Assembly (NCBI GenBank): GCA_951802425.1
Contig: OX637805.1
Location: 1,860,001 to 1,924,000, forward strand
Direction: 5' to 3'
Length of the DNA stretch: 64,000 nucleotides
Origin: Clavaria fumosa
Lineage: Eukaryota; Basidiomycota; Agaricomycetes; Agaricales; Clavariaceae
The first letter of the stretch is position 1; each line of letters opens with the position of its first letter. The notes below the pieces were generated by a model that made no database searches, was not told the origin of the DNA, and saw only the letters and a list, made by a program, of their open reading frames with translations. Positions 1-10,349 of this stretch are shown here, piece after piece. Both the position numbers and the translations under genes were made by a program.

Positions 1-2
1 CA

Positions 3-551
3 CACGCACTAGATCGCAAATGGTCAGTGCATACGCCATCCGTGCACCACTCTACTTCTCCAAATGCTGTCGGCGCATCTCCTGCCATGTCTACCATACT
101 ACAATCTCCGGCTCTTGGAGAGGTGAAGGGGTGGTTTTCAAATTTGTTCAACTGGAAGTCGCTTTCGTACGTTCTATGCTCGATGAGCGACATGTGGACG
201 ACGAAGAACGAGGCTAGGAGGCTTCTTGAAAGCATGGGAGTCGAGGTAACGGAGGGCGAAGAAGCCGGTGTAGCTCCTTTGAAGTGCCTGGTCACGGAAG
301 GAATAGAGGGGCATCGCAGCGTGAAGTTCCGCGTCGAGTTCTCCATCGGGAACGGGTTCGCCTCTTCACCGCAGCCCGCCACCTCCCGCAGGTTCTCACA
401 GTTCTCACCGAACCCCAGCACAGGAAAGAGTCCCACGCAGGTCGGCGTATACACGTGTGCGATCATGCTGGTGCAAGAGAAAGGTTCAATGTCAACATTT
501 AGGGCGGTACACCGTCGATTGAGGGACCTGTGGTGGCTGGATCCCGAATGA
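3..551 (+). CDS. C-terminal end of a Gin4/Hsl1-type protein kinase (5' part outside the window)
   Basis: An open frame enters from the left edge and stops with TGA at 549-551, leaving 182 codons of what must be a much longer protein. The visible part holds the block GWFSNLFNWK near its start and LVQEKGSMSTFRAV near its end. From memory these blocks mark the conserved C-terminal domain of basidiomycete CAMK/CAMKL kinases of the Gin4/Kcc4/Hsl1 group, which act at septins and the bud neck or septum and link septum assembly to cell-cycle progression. The kinase domain is not in the window, so the family call rests on this tail alone. A Ser/Pro-rich stretch lies between the two blocks. No intron is needed. 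The gene converges on RPL28, whose stop is 320 bases away. Confidence 0.68.
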   Translation, partial: HALDRKWSVHTPSVHHSTSPNAVGASPAMSTILQSPALGEVKGWFSNLFNWKSLSYVLCSMSDMWTTKNEARRLLESMGVEVTEGEEAGVAPLKCLVTEGIEGHRSVKFRVEFSIGNGFASSPQPATSRRFSQFSPNPSTGKSPTQVGVYTCAIMLVQEKGSMSTFRAVHRRLRDLWWLDPE

Positions 552-870
552 TTTGTACGACCTGTGAGGGATGGAACAGTGCGAGTTGCCCCGAGCTTAA
601 GGCTCGCATAGATGTGTAGAAGTAACTGGGATCTGCAACCATTAGATGCATTGATGTAAGAATTATGCGTACCGAGGTGTATCTCAGCATCTTTCGATTT
701 GTAGCCATTCTTCCTGTGCTTTTTGTCTGAGTTGCATAGGTTGGAAAACCACAAGGCCTGAAGTTTCTATGACAATGCAGTACATGGAGGCGTGAATAGT
801 ATTGCGTTCATGTAATACGGATTACATGGGCGGAGAAGGGGGGGGAAAGGGGAAGGAAAGCTGCTGGCCA
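552..870. other. Convergent intergenic spacer
   Basis: This 319-base gap lies between two converging genes and should hold both 3' untranslated regions. I see no supported coding frame, tRNA or repeat in it. A G-rich run sits at about 838-855, close to the RPL28 stop. Confidence 0.6.
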
Positions 871-1487
871 TCATGCTATCAGCGACACGACGCCACCTGC
901 CTCCTTGATTTTGGCTCTGTCATGAAAAGGTATTTGGTTTGACCGCATGGGACATAATACGAAAACGCACTCTGCTTTCCGTGATACGAAGCGCGCCTTT
1001 ACGATGAACGGAAGTTTGGGTAATCTAAGGTAAGAAAGGATCCCGTCAGGAATACAGATACATGGGATGGATGAAGAGATCGAGCGTGCTCACTGTCCAT
1101 TCCCCAACACTTTCCCGTATCCATGTCGCAAGGTATCGATGACAGGAACAATTTCCGATGTTGGCGTCAGTCCTTTCCTCTCCTCTTCCGGCACCAGTGT
1201 CCACAGCTTGTCGACGTTGATGACAGGTCGCCATTGGGCATTTCGCGTCAAATGGAAGCGGCGCATGCCGACCTTTCCAAAGTAACCAGGATGGTATTTG
1301 TCGAAGTTCGTCCTGCAAGCACAGTTGGGGAGAGAGCGCTGTTTAAAAGGAGTGGGTCTGACCTGTGGTGGTGCTGGCCACCAGCGAGACCGCGTCCTCC
1401 GGGGTGCTTGCGGTGCTTGCCAACACGCCCGTGGCCAGCGGAGACGTGGCCGCGGTGCTTGCGAGTTTTGCTGAAGCGCGTGGGCAT
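871..1487 (-). CDS. RPL28: 60S ribosomal protein L28 (uL15, mammalian L27a)
   Basis: Structural protein of the large cytosolic ribosomal subunit. Four exons on the minus strand read 1363-1487, 1094-1312, 971-1024 and 871-916 and encode 147 residues, close to the 149 of yeast L28. Every junction has GT..AG ends and keeps phase. The N-terminus is the classic [19 protein letters not shown] block followed by the Gly-rich [12 protein letters not shown] loop. The middle has [12 protein letters not shown] and the motif [11 protein letters not shown], and the end has [12 protein letters not shown]. Introns are 50, 69 and 54 bases, and the first two break the gene early in the usual ribosomal-protein style. 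The start is the only Met before the conserved block. The gene diverges from RPB11 460 bases away. Confidence 0.95.
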
Positions 1488-1947
1488 GTGTTCTGTGAGA
1501 AGAGCGTCATCCAGTCAGCACAACATGGATCCATCTCAAAGCGGTGTCCCTGTTTCGTCACCGGATGTGCCAGTGTACGCAGAGCATCGCGACAGAAACG
1601 GTGACTCAACGGATGAACAGATTTTTGACTGACCTTGTGCGCTGGACGAGTCTTTCAGAACGAGCGCGGGATGACGGCGACGCTTGGTAGGGACGTGCCG
1701 ACAAGCCGAAATGTTTGAGTTTAGAAATTTGATTAGCCGAACCCGAGTTCGTCACGCGCATCCACACGACTCCTTGGGTCCCAGTGCGATCGGGGAAGCC
1801 TACATCCAGGATTGTTGATCACACGGGGTGAATCTGTTGCAGGTGAGCAACAGCCTCCTGCCACGGTCTTCGCTGCTTGTTTAATTTTTCCCTTTACCGC
1901 TCGTGTTTTGCCAAAGGTCTGCCCTTTGGTCATTTAGGGAGGCGGCC
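1488..1947. promoter_or_regulatory. Shared divergent promoter region of RPL28 and RPB11
   Basis: These 460 bases separate the start codons of a ribosomal protein gene and an RNA polymerase II subunit gene, so both promoters must lie here or in leader introns. A pyrimidine-rich patch precedes the RPB11 start at about 1876-1930. I see no clear TATA box. That regulation is shared is an inference from the arrangement. Confidence 0.55.
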
Positions 1948-2574
1948 ATGAACGCCCCAGACCGCCATGAATTCTACACCCTCCAAGACGGTGAGAAACC
2001 GTGCGTAACCACCCTAATCATGAGGGGCATTCCGCTGAAGCGAGCGCGCGCCACTTTTCTGAATAGTGTCGAGATTGTCGAAGACACCAAGATACCAAAC
2101 GCAGCCACTATAAAAGTGGTCAAGCAAGACCACACCCTCGCCAACATGATACGCGCGTCTGTGTCTTCCATCTTGGACGTTTTCCCACTCAAACCCATCC
2201 CATCCCCATCCAGCCAGCTCCTCTCAATGCCCCAAATACTATTCGCCGGGTACAAAGTCCCGCACCCGCTCCAGCCATACTTCCTCATCAAGATCCAGAC
2301 GGACGGCTCTCTCACCCCGGTCGAGGCCCTCGAGGCGGCGTGTACAAAGCTCATCGCGCTCATCAGCACCCTCGAGGCCAAGTTCCGTCGCGAATTCTCC
2401 TTCAAGGACGCCGAAGGCGGTTTGGGCGTCGGCGTCGCTGGGGCTGGCCCCTCTGGCGGCGCCATTACCTCTACCTCCGCCTCCGCCGGCACGGTGTCGG
2501 GCGCCACGGGTACTGTAGATGATCCGTACGGCACGGGAGGCTGGACGACTGGGAAAGATTATCTGGATTTTTAA
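1948..2574 (+). CDS. RPB11: DNA-directed RNA polymerase II subunit Rpb11
   Basis: Rpb11 pairs with Rpb3 to form the alpha-like assembly platform of RNA polymerase II. Exons 1948-2000, 2067-2156 and 2214-2574 give 167 residues. The two introns (66 and 57 bases) contain no frame break as written, so a long unspliced frame exists, but removing them restores the family sequence. The N-terminus is MNAPDRHE, followed by DTKIPNA, DHTLANMIRAQLL, the hallmark LFAGYKVPHPL and IKIQTDGS, then a C-terminal helix ending in FRREFSF. I chose the Met at 1948 because MNAP is the conserved Rpb11 start; a Met at 1903 adds 15 unrelated residues. A Gly/Ser/Ala-rich tail of about 45 residues follows the last helix, which makes the protein longer than yeast (120) or human (117) Rpb11. 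Confidence 0.94.
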   Translation: MNAPDRHEFYTLQDGEKPCVTTLIMRGIPLKRARATFLNSVEIVEDTKIPNAATIKVVKQDHTLANMIRASVSSILDVFPLKPIPSPSSQLLSMPQILFAGYKVPHPLQPYFLIKIQTDGSLTPVEALEAACTKLIALISTLEAKFRREFSFKDAEGGLGVGVAGAGPSGGAITSTSASAGTVSGATGTVDDPYGTGGWTTGKDYLDF

Positions 2575-3010
2575 TCCGCTTATTCCATTCGATGTCCTTC
2601 CGTTCTTCCCTTACGCTTTGCAGATGGTCCGTGCCATCCTCGTGGCTGCGGTCCAATCCATGTTCTCCCTCTCACTTCCTTGTCTACGCTGGATAACATC
2701 TCGCCGTAAGAGAGACATGAGAAATGGATTGCGAGAGCAGGCATGCGAAATAGCGACACGGAGAATGGGTAGAAAAGAGAAGCCGTAGGTGATATACAAT
2801 TACAATATAGCAGATGAGACACATTGCTGGTCGCGATGAGAATGAGAAATGGAAGGAACGCATAAGAATCCCACGAAGGTAGCCTAAGCTTACATAGCTC
2901 CCAAAGCAGCTCCAAGTGTTCCAGTCCAAACAGGAGTCGGGAAACTAAAAAGGAAGGTCCAGCACATGCTCTCCAGAGGGCAGCGAGATAAACACAGCTT
3001 CAGAGCCACC
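2575..3010. other. Convergent intergenic spacer
   Basis: A 436-base gap between the converging RPB11 and RING genes. Several overlapping open frames on the minus strand are low-complexity shadows with no recognisable domain. I see only presumed 3' untranslated sequence here. Confidence 0.6.
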
Positions 3011-5364
3011 CTACGTTCCTCCCGCATCCCTCTCCAGGTCCACCTCGGGGACACTCCCAGTCGCGCGACTGCTCAGGCTCCTCAGGAACCCAGGTATCCC
3101 TGGTCTCGCGCCAGCGGACGATTGCTCCGTCGGCGTCACTGACACTGTCAGGGCCGGCGATGGAGGGGTCGGGGGAGATGCGGAGATCGTGGGGGTCATA
3201 GGAGCCGTAGGAGTCGTGGGGATCGTGACGGTGGTGGCGGTGGTAGTGGCAGTCATGACGTTCGGGGTGCTTGTCTCCGGCTCCACTTTCGGAGCAGTTT
3301 CCTTCTTGGATATACTCCCCTCCTCATGGTGATGACTATGCGGCATCTCCGGAGGCGCAGTGGTTAGCCGCAAAAGCGACGTGTAAGCTGTAAAAGACAA
3401 GTCAAATGAGACATGGCCAACAGAAAAGAAAAGGACGGGACGCATACATGATCGGCAGATGGGACAGAACCACCCCTTCGGTCGCCTCTTTCTCCGCTGA
3501 TTTGGGGGCGCGGTGGTCCCAGGCGCTATCGGGACCGCATCGGTGCCAGGAGCAGGCCCCTCCTGGCCGCCACCACCAGCCGCGCCTGCCCTAGAAGTAC
3601 TAGCAGCAGCAGCAGCAGCAGCACCAGCCATCGACGTCTCCGCCTCCGATGCCTGAGCGATCGTCCCGCCCGCGCCAAACTCAACCATGTTCAACGCGCA
3701 CTCCTTGCACGCAACAAGGTGGCGGCACGGCAGCAGCACAACCTCGCGCGCGCTTGATAGACACACCACGCACTCGGACGAGGCCCCCTGCGGCGATGGC
3801 GGCGATGGCGCGGACAACGGGGGAGCAGGAGGATAGCTGTGCGCTATCGCTGGAATAGGAGCGGAGGCAGGCGGTGCTGGGCAGGCGGTTGGGGCGGGAC
3901 AGGACGACACTGACGACGACAGGCCGTATATTTCGTGCAGATGGAATGTCAAATTACCGATCTAGAGAAAGTAGATTGAATCAGGGGGATTGAGCCTATG
4001 ATATCAACGCACGGTGGCTTCCCGCTTGACGACTTCGACAACCCAAGGCCTGGCATCTTCCCCATCGTCTTGACTATCCGGCCGGTGAATGACGGGGCCG
4101 TACCTGACGATGTGTAAGTACGTCTTCTGTTCGTTGGCGTTTGCCAGTTCCATGCTGTCCTCGCCCAGCGCTACGAGCCGGATAACAATCTTGACGCCAT
4201 TCCCCATGGGCTTAGCAGCGGGCATCGCGGGGGGACCGGCGCCATTATCGGCGGATGCGGCGCCGTCGGCGCCGTCAGCGACAGCCGAAGGGGCCGGGTC
4301 CATGTCAACGACGGCCAACGCGGGTCCCGTCACGGCGCGTCCCTGCATCCGCTTACGGAAATGGAACGGCGTAAATCGGCGTTTGCGGCGTTCTTCGGCG
4401 CTAGCAGCAGAGGTGGTAGCAGGAACACCGAGGGTATCAGGCCCCGGCGAAGTGGGCAATTCTGCAGCCGGTACGGATTCGGACTGCTCTTGGGATGCTG
4501 CTGCTTCGCTGGCCGTGGTCGTGGTCGCTGCCGTTGTCGTTTTTTTGGGCTGTTTGGGGTGGTGCTCAAACTTGCCGAGCTCCAGGGCAGCGCCCTCCTC
4601 TAATCGGAGAATCCTGCCGAATCCACCATCGACCACCTGCTCAAATACGAGGGTCTTGCAAAGACTGCCTGCGGCGGTGGGGACAGCCTTATCGGACTCT
4701 GGGTGGTCGGGGTGTAAGAAGACGGAGACGTAGATGCCACACTTTGGAGCGTCACAATCAAATTCGAATTCGAGGCCATGGAGATGGTGAGAGTCCATGT
4801 GAGAGGGGTCTGAGGGGTCATCTGCGATGGACAAAGGAGAAAGACGAAGAGTGGGCCTCTTGAGGTTGACAAGAGCTTGGAGGACTGTGGTTGCATGCGA
4901 TGCCTTAAGCCGTCGTCAAGGTGAGGAAACCAAAAAAAAAAAAAGGGTGGGATTGACCTCTTTGCTTTTGGCGATCCACAACTTGACGGTATCGAGAGTA
5001 AGTGTGTCCGAAACGACTTTCGGCTGGTCCGCTTTGGTCCAATTTGGACCACTGTTGACGAAGCCAAGGTTTGGACCGAAGAGAACGCCCGTTTCGTTGT
5101 CTCTATTAGATAAGGAAGTGGGATTGGATGAAGCGGGGGGCGGGGATGCAAGGTCATTGTTTACGACATGAGTGAGGTCTGCCATGTCAATTACGGTGGC
5201 GCCCTGTGTTCTGGAGGGTAAAATTCTCCTTGAGTCGGCTTGGTTGCGACTTCTCCACGGAGCTGTTGCTAAATATGATGAATTGGAATACAACAAAAAG
5301 CAATATGAAAAGGGCGCTGCTCGAAAGGGTGCATACCGATGAGAGACAGGGTTCTGGTGGCCAT
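3011..5364 (-). CDS. RING-type E3 ubiquitin ligase, mahogunin (MGRN1/RNF157)-like
   Basis: Probable E3 ubiquitin ligase. Five exons: 5337-5364, 4958-5268, 4013-4903, 3448-3961 and 3011-3387, giving 706 residues. All junctions are GT..AG and keep phase; the last intron is 60 bases and has no stop, so it can be read through by mistake. The middle has LQALVNLKRPTLRL and FEFDCDAPKCGI, matching the substrate-side domain of fungal mahogunin-like proteins, then WVVEVVKREA and FHLHEIYGL. The RING begins near residue 474: CVVC, LPCRHLVACKEC, then after a long Ala/Gly-rich insertion CPICRSSYTSLLRL. That insertion of roughly 65 residues, between the first and last Cys pairs, is unusual for a RING. The C-terminus is low-complexity Thr/Pro-rich. 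The first exon and start are the least certain; the conserved part could start at the Met of MADLTHVVNND in exon 2. Confidence 0.82.
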
Positions 5365-6312
5365 TGAGCAAGTCAAGGACTCGACCGAGGTGTGCGACGA
5401 GCGCGCAGAGACGGAGATGGGCTGTGTGAAGTGGCGGTCAAGTGCGGTGATGACCGTGTGGCTGACGTGATCAAGTTACGGCAAAGATCATGTGACTCGA
5501 CCCCTTTGTGTGCAATGCTGCCAAAGGTGCCCTGCCAATGCTGGTCAAGAAAAAGACTGCTGACCATTCTTACCGCCCACCATTTCATTGACAGCATTCT
5601 ACAGCAGTCAGTCAGTCTACGGCATTCCATCTCCTCGTCAACCGGCGTCTACGCTATCAATCCTGTGTACCATCCCAATACTTTGACGTGTTGAGACCCT
5701 TACATTTGACGCTGGACATCTTGTACAGCTCTGCTCTAGAATGCCGCCGCTTAGCCTTCTCTAGTGCTTCCTTTGCAGCCTCCTCTGCAACCCACCTCAG
5801 AGCCATCCTCACCTCAATGAGGTCATTAGTTCCTGGGTACTAATAAATTAACCCCATCTGTGTATGAGTATGGATCTTGCCCTAGAGCAGGTGAAAGGAT
5901 CTATTTCCAGCCACAAAAATGATGAGTTTTGAATTTCTGATGATGAGGCCAAGCTCTATGAAAAATTTCGCACCGTCAATGGTCGCACAAGTCCTGCGTA
6001 CGGCATGGTTGCCCCTGTGTATTTTGCTAAGGCATTCAGCGGCAGAAAAGCCGCAGATAATCACTACTGTACGCAAAGGTGAAGAGGTACCACGCGGGCA
6101 GTCGAATAAACCCCAAACAGTCCTGGTAATCAATCCATGCGTCGCCTCGGTCATCGTCGTCCTACTCCCCTTTCCAAAGCACAGGCTGACACGTCACATG
6201 GCCTCCGCTTCATCATCCAAAGCTTATCCTTGCGCAGCAGTGACTGGTAATACGGCGCGGCGAGCCGCCCATTACGTCAAGCCCCATCACGTCAGGCGCG
6301 CCGACGCGTCCG
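5365..6312. other. Intergenic region with one coding-like remnant
   Basis: No supported gene in 948 bases. A minus-strand frame at 5657-5839 (60 residues, no Met near its start) reads like real protein: NDLIEVRMALRWVAEEAAKE followed by a Lys/Arg-rich helix. A second minus frame at 5882-6154 starts with Met but has no family I recognise. They could be remnants of one gene or chance. The rest appears to be the 5' flank of the RING gene and the 3' flank of MTG1. Confidence 0.4.
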
Positions 6313-9020
6313 TTAGCCCTCCTTCCCCCTTGCGGATCTGGCACTGGCACTGGCACTGGCACTGGCACCCATTCTCCGCCTCCTAGCAGACGCCATCGCC
6401 TCCCGCTTCTTCGCCTTCCCCGATTTCCCATGAGCACCGCCGACCCCGCCGCTACTTCCCTCCTCCTCCTCCGCCGCCGCCGCCGCGGCAGCGCTCCGCA
6501 TATGCACCTCAATGCACTCCTCCATCTTCCTCCGCACCGTCTCCTCCTCCTCCCGCCTCCCACCCCCCAGCATCTCCCCCTCCCCAACCGTCCACTCAAA
6601 GTCAAACCCCCATCCCACCACCGTCCGCGTCCCGGGCGCAGGGGCTCCACCAGCACCGTCGCCATCGCGGTCGCGGGCCGGAGCCGTGTGCAGCACCGAG
6701 CCGAGCCGCCCGCCTTCTTCGCGCCACCACCGCACGAACCACGTCCCCGCACGCGACGTGTCCGCAGCGCCGCCCCGCTTCAGCATCCCGAGTCGACGCG
6801 CGAGCTGCTCCAGGAAAACAGACACGTCGGTCGTGGGCCGTGCACCCTGCGGAAGAACCTGCAGATACGCCGGAGCTAGCGTGTGACAGGAACACACAAC
6901 GAAGCAGTTCGGACAAGAACAAAGAGTCAGGGTTGTCAGTCAAAATGGGTCCTTTTATTGAGGATAGATCAGGTGGAAAGACTGACAGGTTGGGTTCAGC
7001 ACATTCAACCGGTAGAGCAAATACTCAGCAAGCGGTTCCACATCGTACAACCCCTCCTTGATACCCGCTGTATATTTTCATTGAATCCGAATGAAAGGGC
7101 GAATGAGTCGGAAGCAATTAATAATCAGCAATGAGTCATACGGGGGAGAAGCAAGGGAACAATCAAGGACTGAGCCCACTATCTCCGTAGCACGCAAAGA
7201 AACGAGAGAAAAAAAAAAGAAAATTTCCCTCCGCACCTATTAGCGCCAATTTGGCGCCGCGCTCCGCGCCAGCGCTTCCCGGGCCCAGATACGGCAGCAT
7301 GACGCCCGGCGTGTCGTGCGCGTACACCGGCGGGTCCTCCGAGATCTTGAGACGCGTGGAAATCGCGCGCGTCAGGCCGGGGTCCCCGGACGTACGGAGC
7401 GCCTTGGGCGTCGCTGTCACATCGGCAAACAAACGGTGCAAAAAAAAAAGAGACGGATGTGTCCGCACGGCACGGGAGAAAAACCTCAGTTGGAAAGGAA
7501 AGGAAGGGGGAAGGGGAGGGGAGGGGGAGAAAAAGGCTCGACGCACGCCCTCGTATCCCGACGTTCCGGAGCGCATTGAGCAGCGTCGACTTGCCGACGT
7601 TGGGCATCCCGACGACGAGGACGTTGAGCTCTGCGCCACGCAGAGGACGCGTTTTCGCTATGCCTTGTCGGGTCGAATGGGCACATCAGCAACAAAACAA
7701 CAAACGAGGCAGAGACTTTCGTGCGCCCATGCCTCCCATCGCGGCAACGAACGGGGGGGGGGAGAAACGGCCTTGCTTACCCACTAGGAGCTCGTTGAGA
7801 GCCCTGAGATCCTGCGACCGCCGCCAGGAGGCGAAGAACAATTTCTGGTCGGGATATTTGCTCGCCATCGCCCGTCTAAACGGCTGTGCTCATCGGTGAA
7901 AAAAATGCAATACAAGGAAAGAAATTGAGAAAAGAAAAGAAAAAAAAAAGACGGCGCAACAGCAATAAAATAGCAATCGCGAGGAGGAAAGCCTCCGCTT
8001 CCTTCCCCTTCTAGCGGCCTGACCGACGGGGCACAACAGAAAGACAGCCCAAGGGCTCACCTCAAGGCCCCATTCCGGGACGAGGTCACGCTTGTTGAGC
8101 ACGACGATGTGCTCGCACACCGTGCCACACGCGTCCCGCGCAGAAGCACCCCGCGACGCCCCACGCGCGAGGGGGCCGTTGCCCGCGTGGACCGCCGCCG
8201 CCGCCGCCGTCACTTCTGGCGCACCCCCCGGCCGCTGGAGTCGCCCCCGCTCTGCGCGCCATCGGCGGAGCGCACCTGTTGAACAAGATGCACAACGGCA
8301 TTGAATGTTAGTCACAAAGAAAGAAGAGGGAAGGAGAAGAAGGAAGAAAAAAAGACAACTGCGACCGCTGTCTCCTTCCCACCAATCACATGAAAGTGAA
8401 GAGGCACAAGGGGGGTGATACGGTCCGTTTCACGCGAGACCGACAGACGGGCAAGGTCGTTGGGATGTGAGAGGGACGGATTACGAGAGAGAAAAAAAAA
8501 ACGAGTCAATGTCGCGTCCACGGCATACTTCCCCCGCCCCGGCCAAAGGGACGAGTGCGGAGAGCGAGCGAGGCGCGGGCACGCCGCGGGGAACGTATCG
8601 CCGTCCCTCCGGCGCACCCCACCCGTCTCGCCCGCGCGTGCACTTTGCCGCAGAGGGCCCGCGGCCCAAGGACGACAAACACAGCAACGAAACAAAAAAC
8701 GCGCACAAGCGCAGCCGCACGCCCGTGGGGGGAGGGGGGCAAAAGCACAGACAGACAAAGGCCTGCAGGCCTGCACGCACGAACGGCCGGGACGGCACGG
8801 GGGGCAGGAGGCCGCAGCAGCAGCGGCGGGAGCAGGGCAGGGCACGCGCACCTTCCAGCACACGGTTCATGCTCGTCAGCGGCAGGCGCGCGTCGCGCAG
8901 CTCGAGTACGACGTCCGTGCGCGCAAGCACGGCGGGGAGCACGCGCGCGAAGCGCGCCATGTGCCCCGGGAACCAGGACGGCGCGGGCGGGAGCGGCGGC
9001 AGTGCGGGGAGGAGGAGCAT
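6313..9020 (-). CDS. MTG1: Mitochondrial ribosome-associated GTPase 1 (Mtg1), circularly permuted
   Basis: GTPase of mitochondrial large-subunit ribosome assembly. Seven exons: 8852-9020, 8061-8275, 7781-7883, 7547-7657, 7237-7413, 6987-7067 and 6313-6875, giving 472 residues; every junction is GT..AG and in phase. The G motifs come in the permuted order of this family: G4 NKRD in exon 2, G5-like FFASW in exon 3, G1 GMPNVGKST in exon 4, then DTPG (G3) in exon 5. SWFPGHMARFARVL opens the domain. Exon 6 has LYDVEPLAEYLLYRLNVLNP and exon 7 LGMLKRGG and GWGFDFEW, typical of the fungal C-terminus. Unlike its neighbours the gene has long GC-rich introns: intron 1 is 576 bases. The C-terminus carries an Ala-Ser repeat. 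Yeast Mtg1 is about 367 residues, so this protein is longer at the C-terminus. Confidence 0.88.
6338..6367. repeat. (CTGGCA)5 hexanucleotide microsatellite inside MTG1
   Basis: Five perfect tandem copies of CTGGCA lie in the last exon of MTG1. On the coding strand they encode an Ala-Ser run in the basic C-terminal tail. The unit is two codons, so changes in copy number keep the frame. Confidence 0.9.
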
Positions 9021-10349
9021 GATTGGTGGAGTTGGGGGGGTGTCGAGATAACGGGTAATTGGGGGGGGGGGGTTGGCGCCACGGGGCGACTGGATGGGGC
9101 GCGTTAAGGGCGCGTGACGGGGGGCTTTTTGGTGTGCCGGTGGGCGCCTCTCCCTCGTTGGCGGGATGTAGTCGGTCCGCTGGTGCGTCCGAGCCGGCGG
9201 TTCGGTCTTTCGCGGGTCGTTCGCGGGTCGTTACCGCGAGTCGCGCCTGTTGCTGTTGCTACGGTTGGGCATGTCAGAACGGGGACTCGTAAAAATGGGG
9301 GTAAAAAAAAAAAGGGAGAGAGAAAAAAGGGAGAGAAGAAGACGACAGGACAGTGACATGGTGAACATGTGTCCACGCGCTGTGAAAACGGTCATCCCAC
9401 CACACGGACCTTCCTACTACGCGTTTATCAGCGCGACCCTCCCAGGCTCCAGATCCCAGGTTCAAGGTCACAAGGCTCCAACACAACAAAAAAATGAAGG
9501 GAAGGGAAAAAAAAAAACACACGCTAACCCAATTCTGGCCACCCTGACCAACAAAGGGCTTAAAGAGTCTGACGCCACCGATTTGGGGACCCTGCGCTGT
9601 CGTCCTCGTCCTTCACTTTATATTACTGTCTGTCTTTTCTTTTTCAAATTCCGCGACATCGTTAAAAAACAAGGGAAGGAATACAAAATCAGGAAATTCA
9701 AGATCAAAAAATCAAAAGGGATACAGAATGTGGTCGCAAGGCTATCTGGCGAGGAGCATTGCAATGTCACGCTCATCGTTGAGGTGATCCGATAGCAGAC
9801 AGTCATGGTGAAATGGCGGTCATCAGCCAATTCGTTATCGCGATAAACGGAGGGAGTCTGTGACCAACCAAACCAAGCCAAAAAAGCACTGATATACATA
9901 AGACAAAGGAAAAAGGACGATTTCAACGACAGAGGGGGAATCAATACAAGTAGCACTAGAGAACCCATGAGAAAACAAGAACAAGAAGGATAGGAAGAAA
10001 GAGATTCACGACCACGAGAAACATTTTAGTAGGGTGGGGTAAGATCAGAGCAAAAAAAGGCGCAAGGGAGGAGAACGGCATGCGTAGGGGGAGAGTGTGG
10101 GGTAGGGGAGATCGACGGGAGGACAAAGGATCCAAGGTTAGAGGGCGCTAGATCTGTAGCGAATGCATTGTGATGGGGTAAAAATTGGGGGTGGTGGTGG
10201 TGCACTTTGAGGATATTGATGTATCAACCGACAGTATTGGCGAGTCATCATTACGATATGCACTGTGTATTATCAATCACCTCTGGTGAGCAATGATCCG
10301 CTATGTGACGAGAAAAAAAAAGGTCAGGGGACACTTAATGACTCACTTT
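9021..10349. other. Intergenic region, MTG1 upstream flank and 3' flank of the next gene
   Basis: 1.3 kb without a supported gene. It holds a G10 run at 9061-9070, several A-rich runs (9303-9330, 9486-9518) and a GTGGTGGTG run near 10190. The plus-strand frame at 9250-9795 is built on the A-runs and shows no domain. Confidence 0.5.

Noticed and set aside
1123..1632. Plus-strand frame of 169 codons
   Set aside because: Antisense shadow of RPL28, whose spliced frame is unmistakable.
4089..4733. Plus-strand frame of 214 codons
   Set aside because: Antisense to exon 3 of the RING ligase; low-complexity Ala/Ser composition.
8415..9107. Long plus-strand Arg-rich frames
   Set aside because: Antisense to MTG1 exon 1 and its GC-rich first intron; no domain.
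9250..9795. Plus-strand frame of 181 codons
   Set aside because: Generated by A-rich runs; Lys-rich without a recognisable domain.
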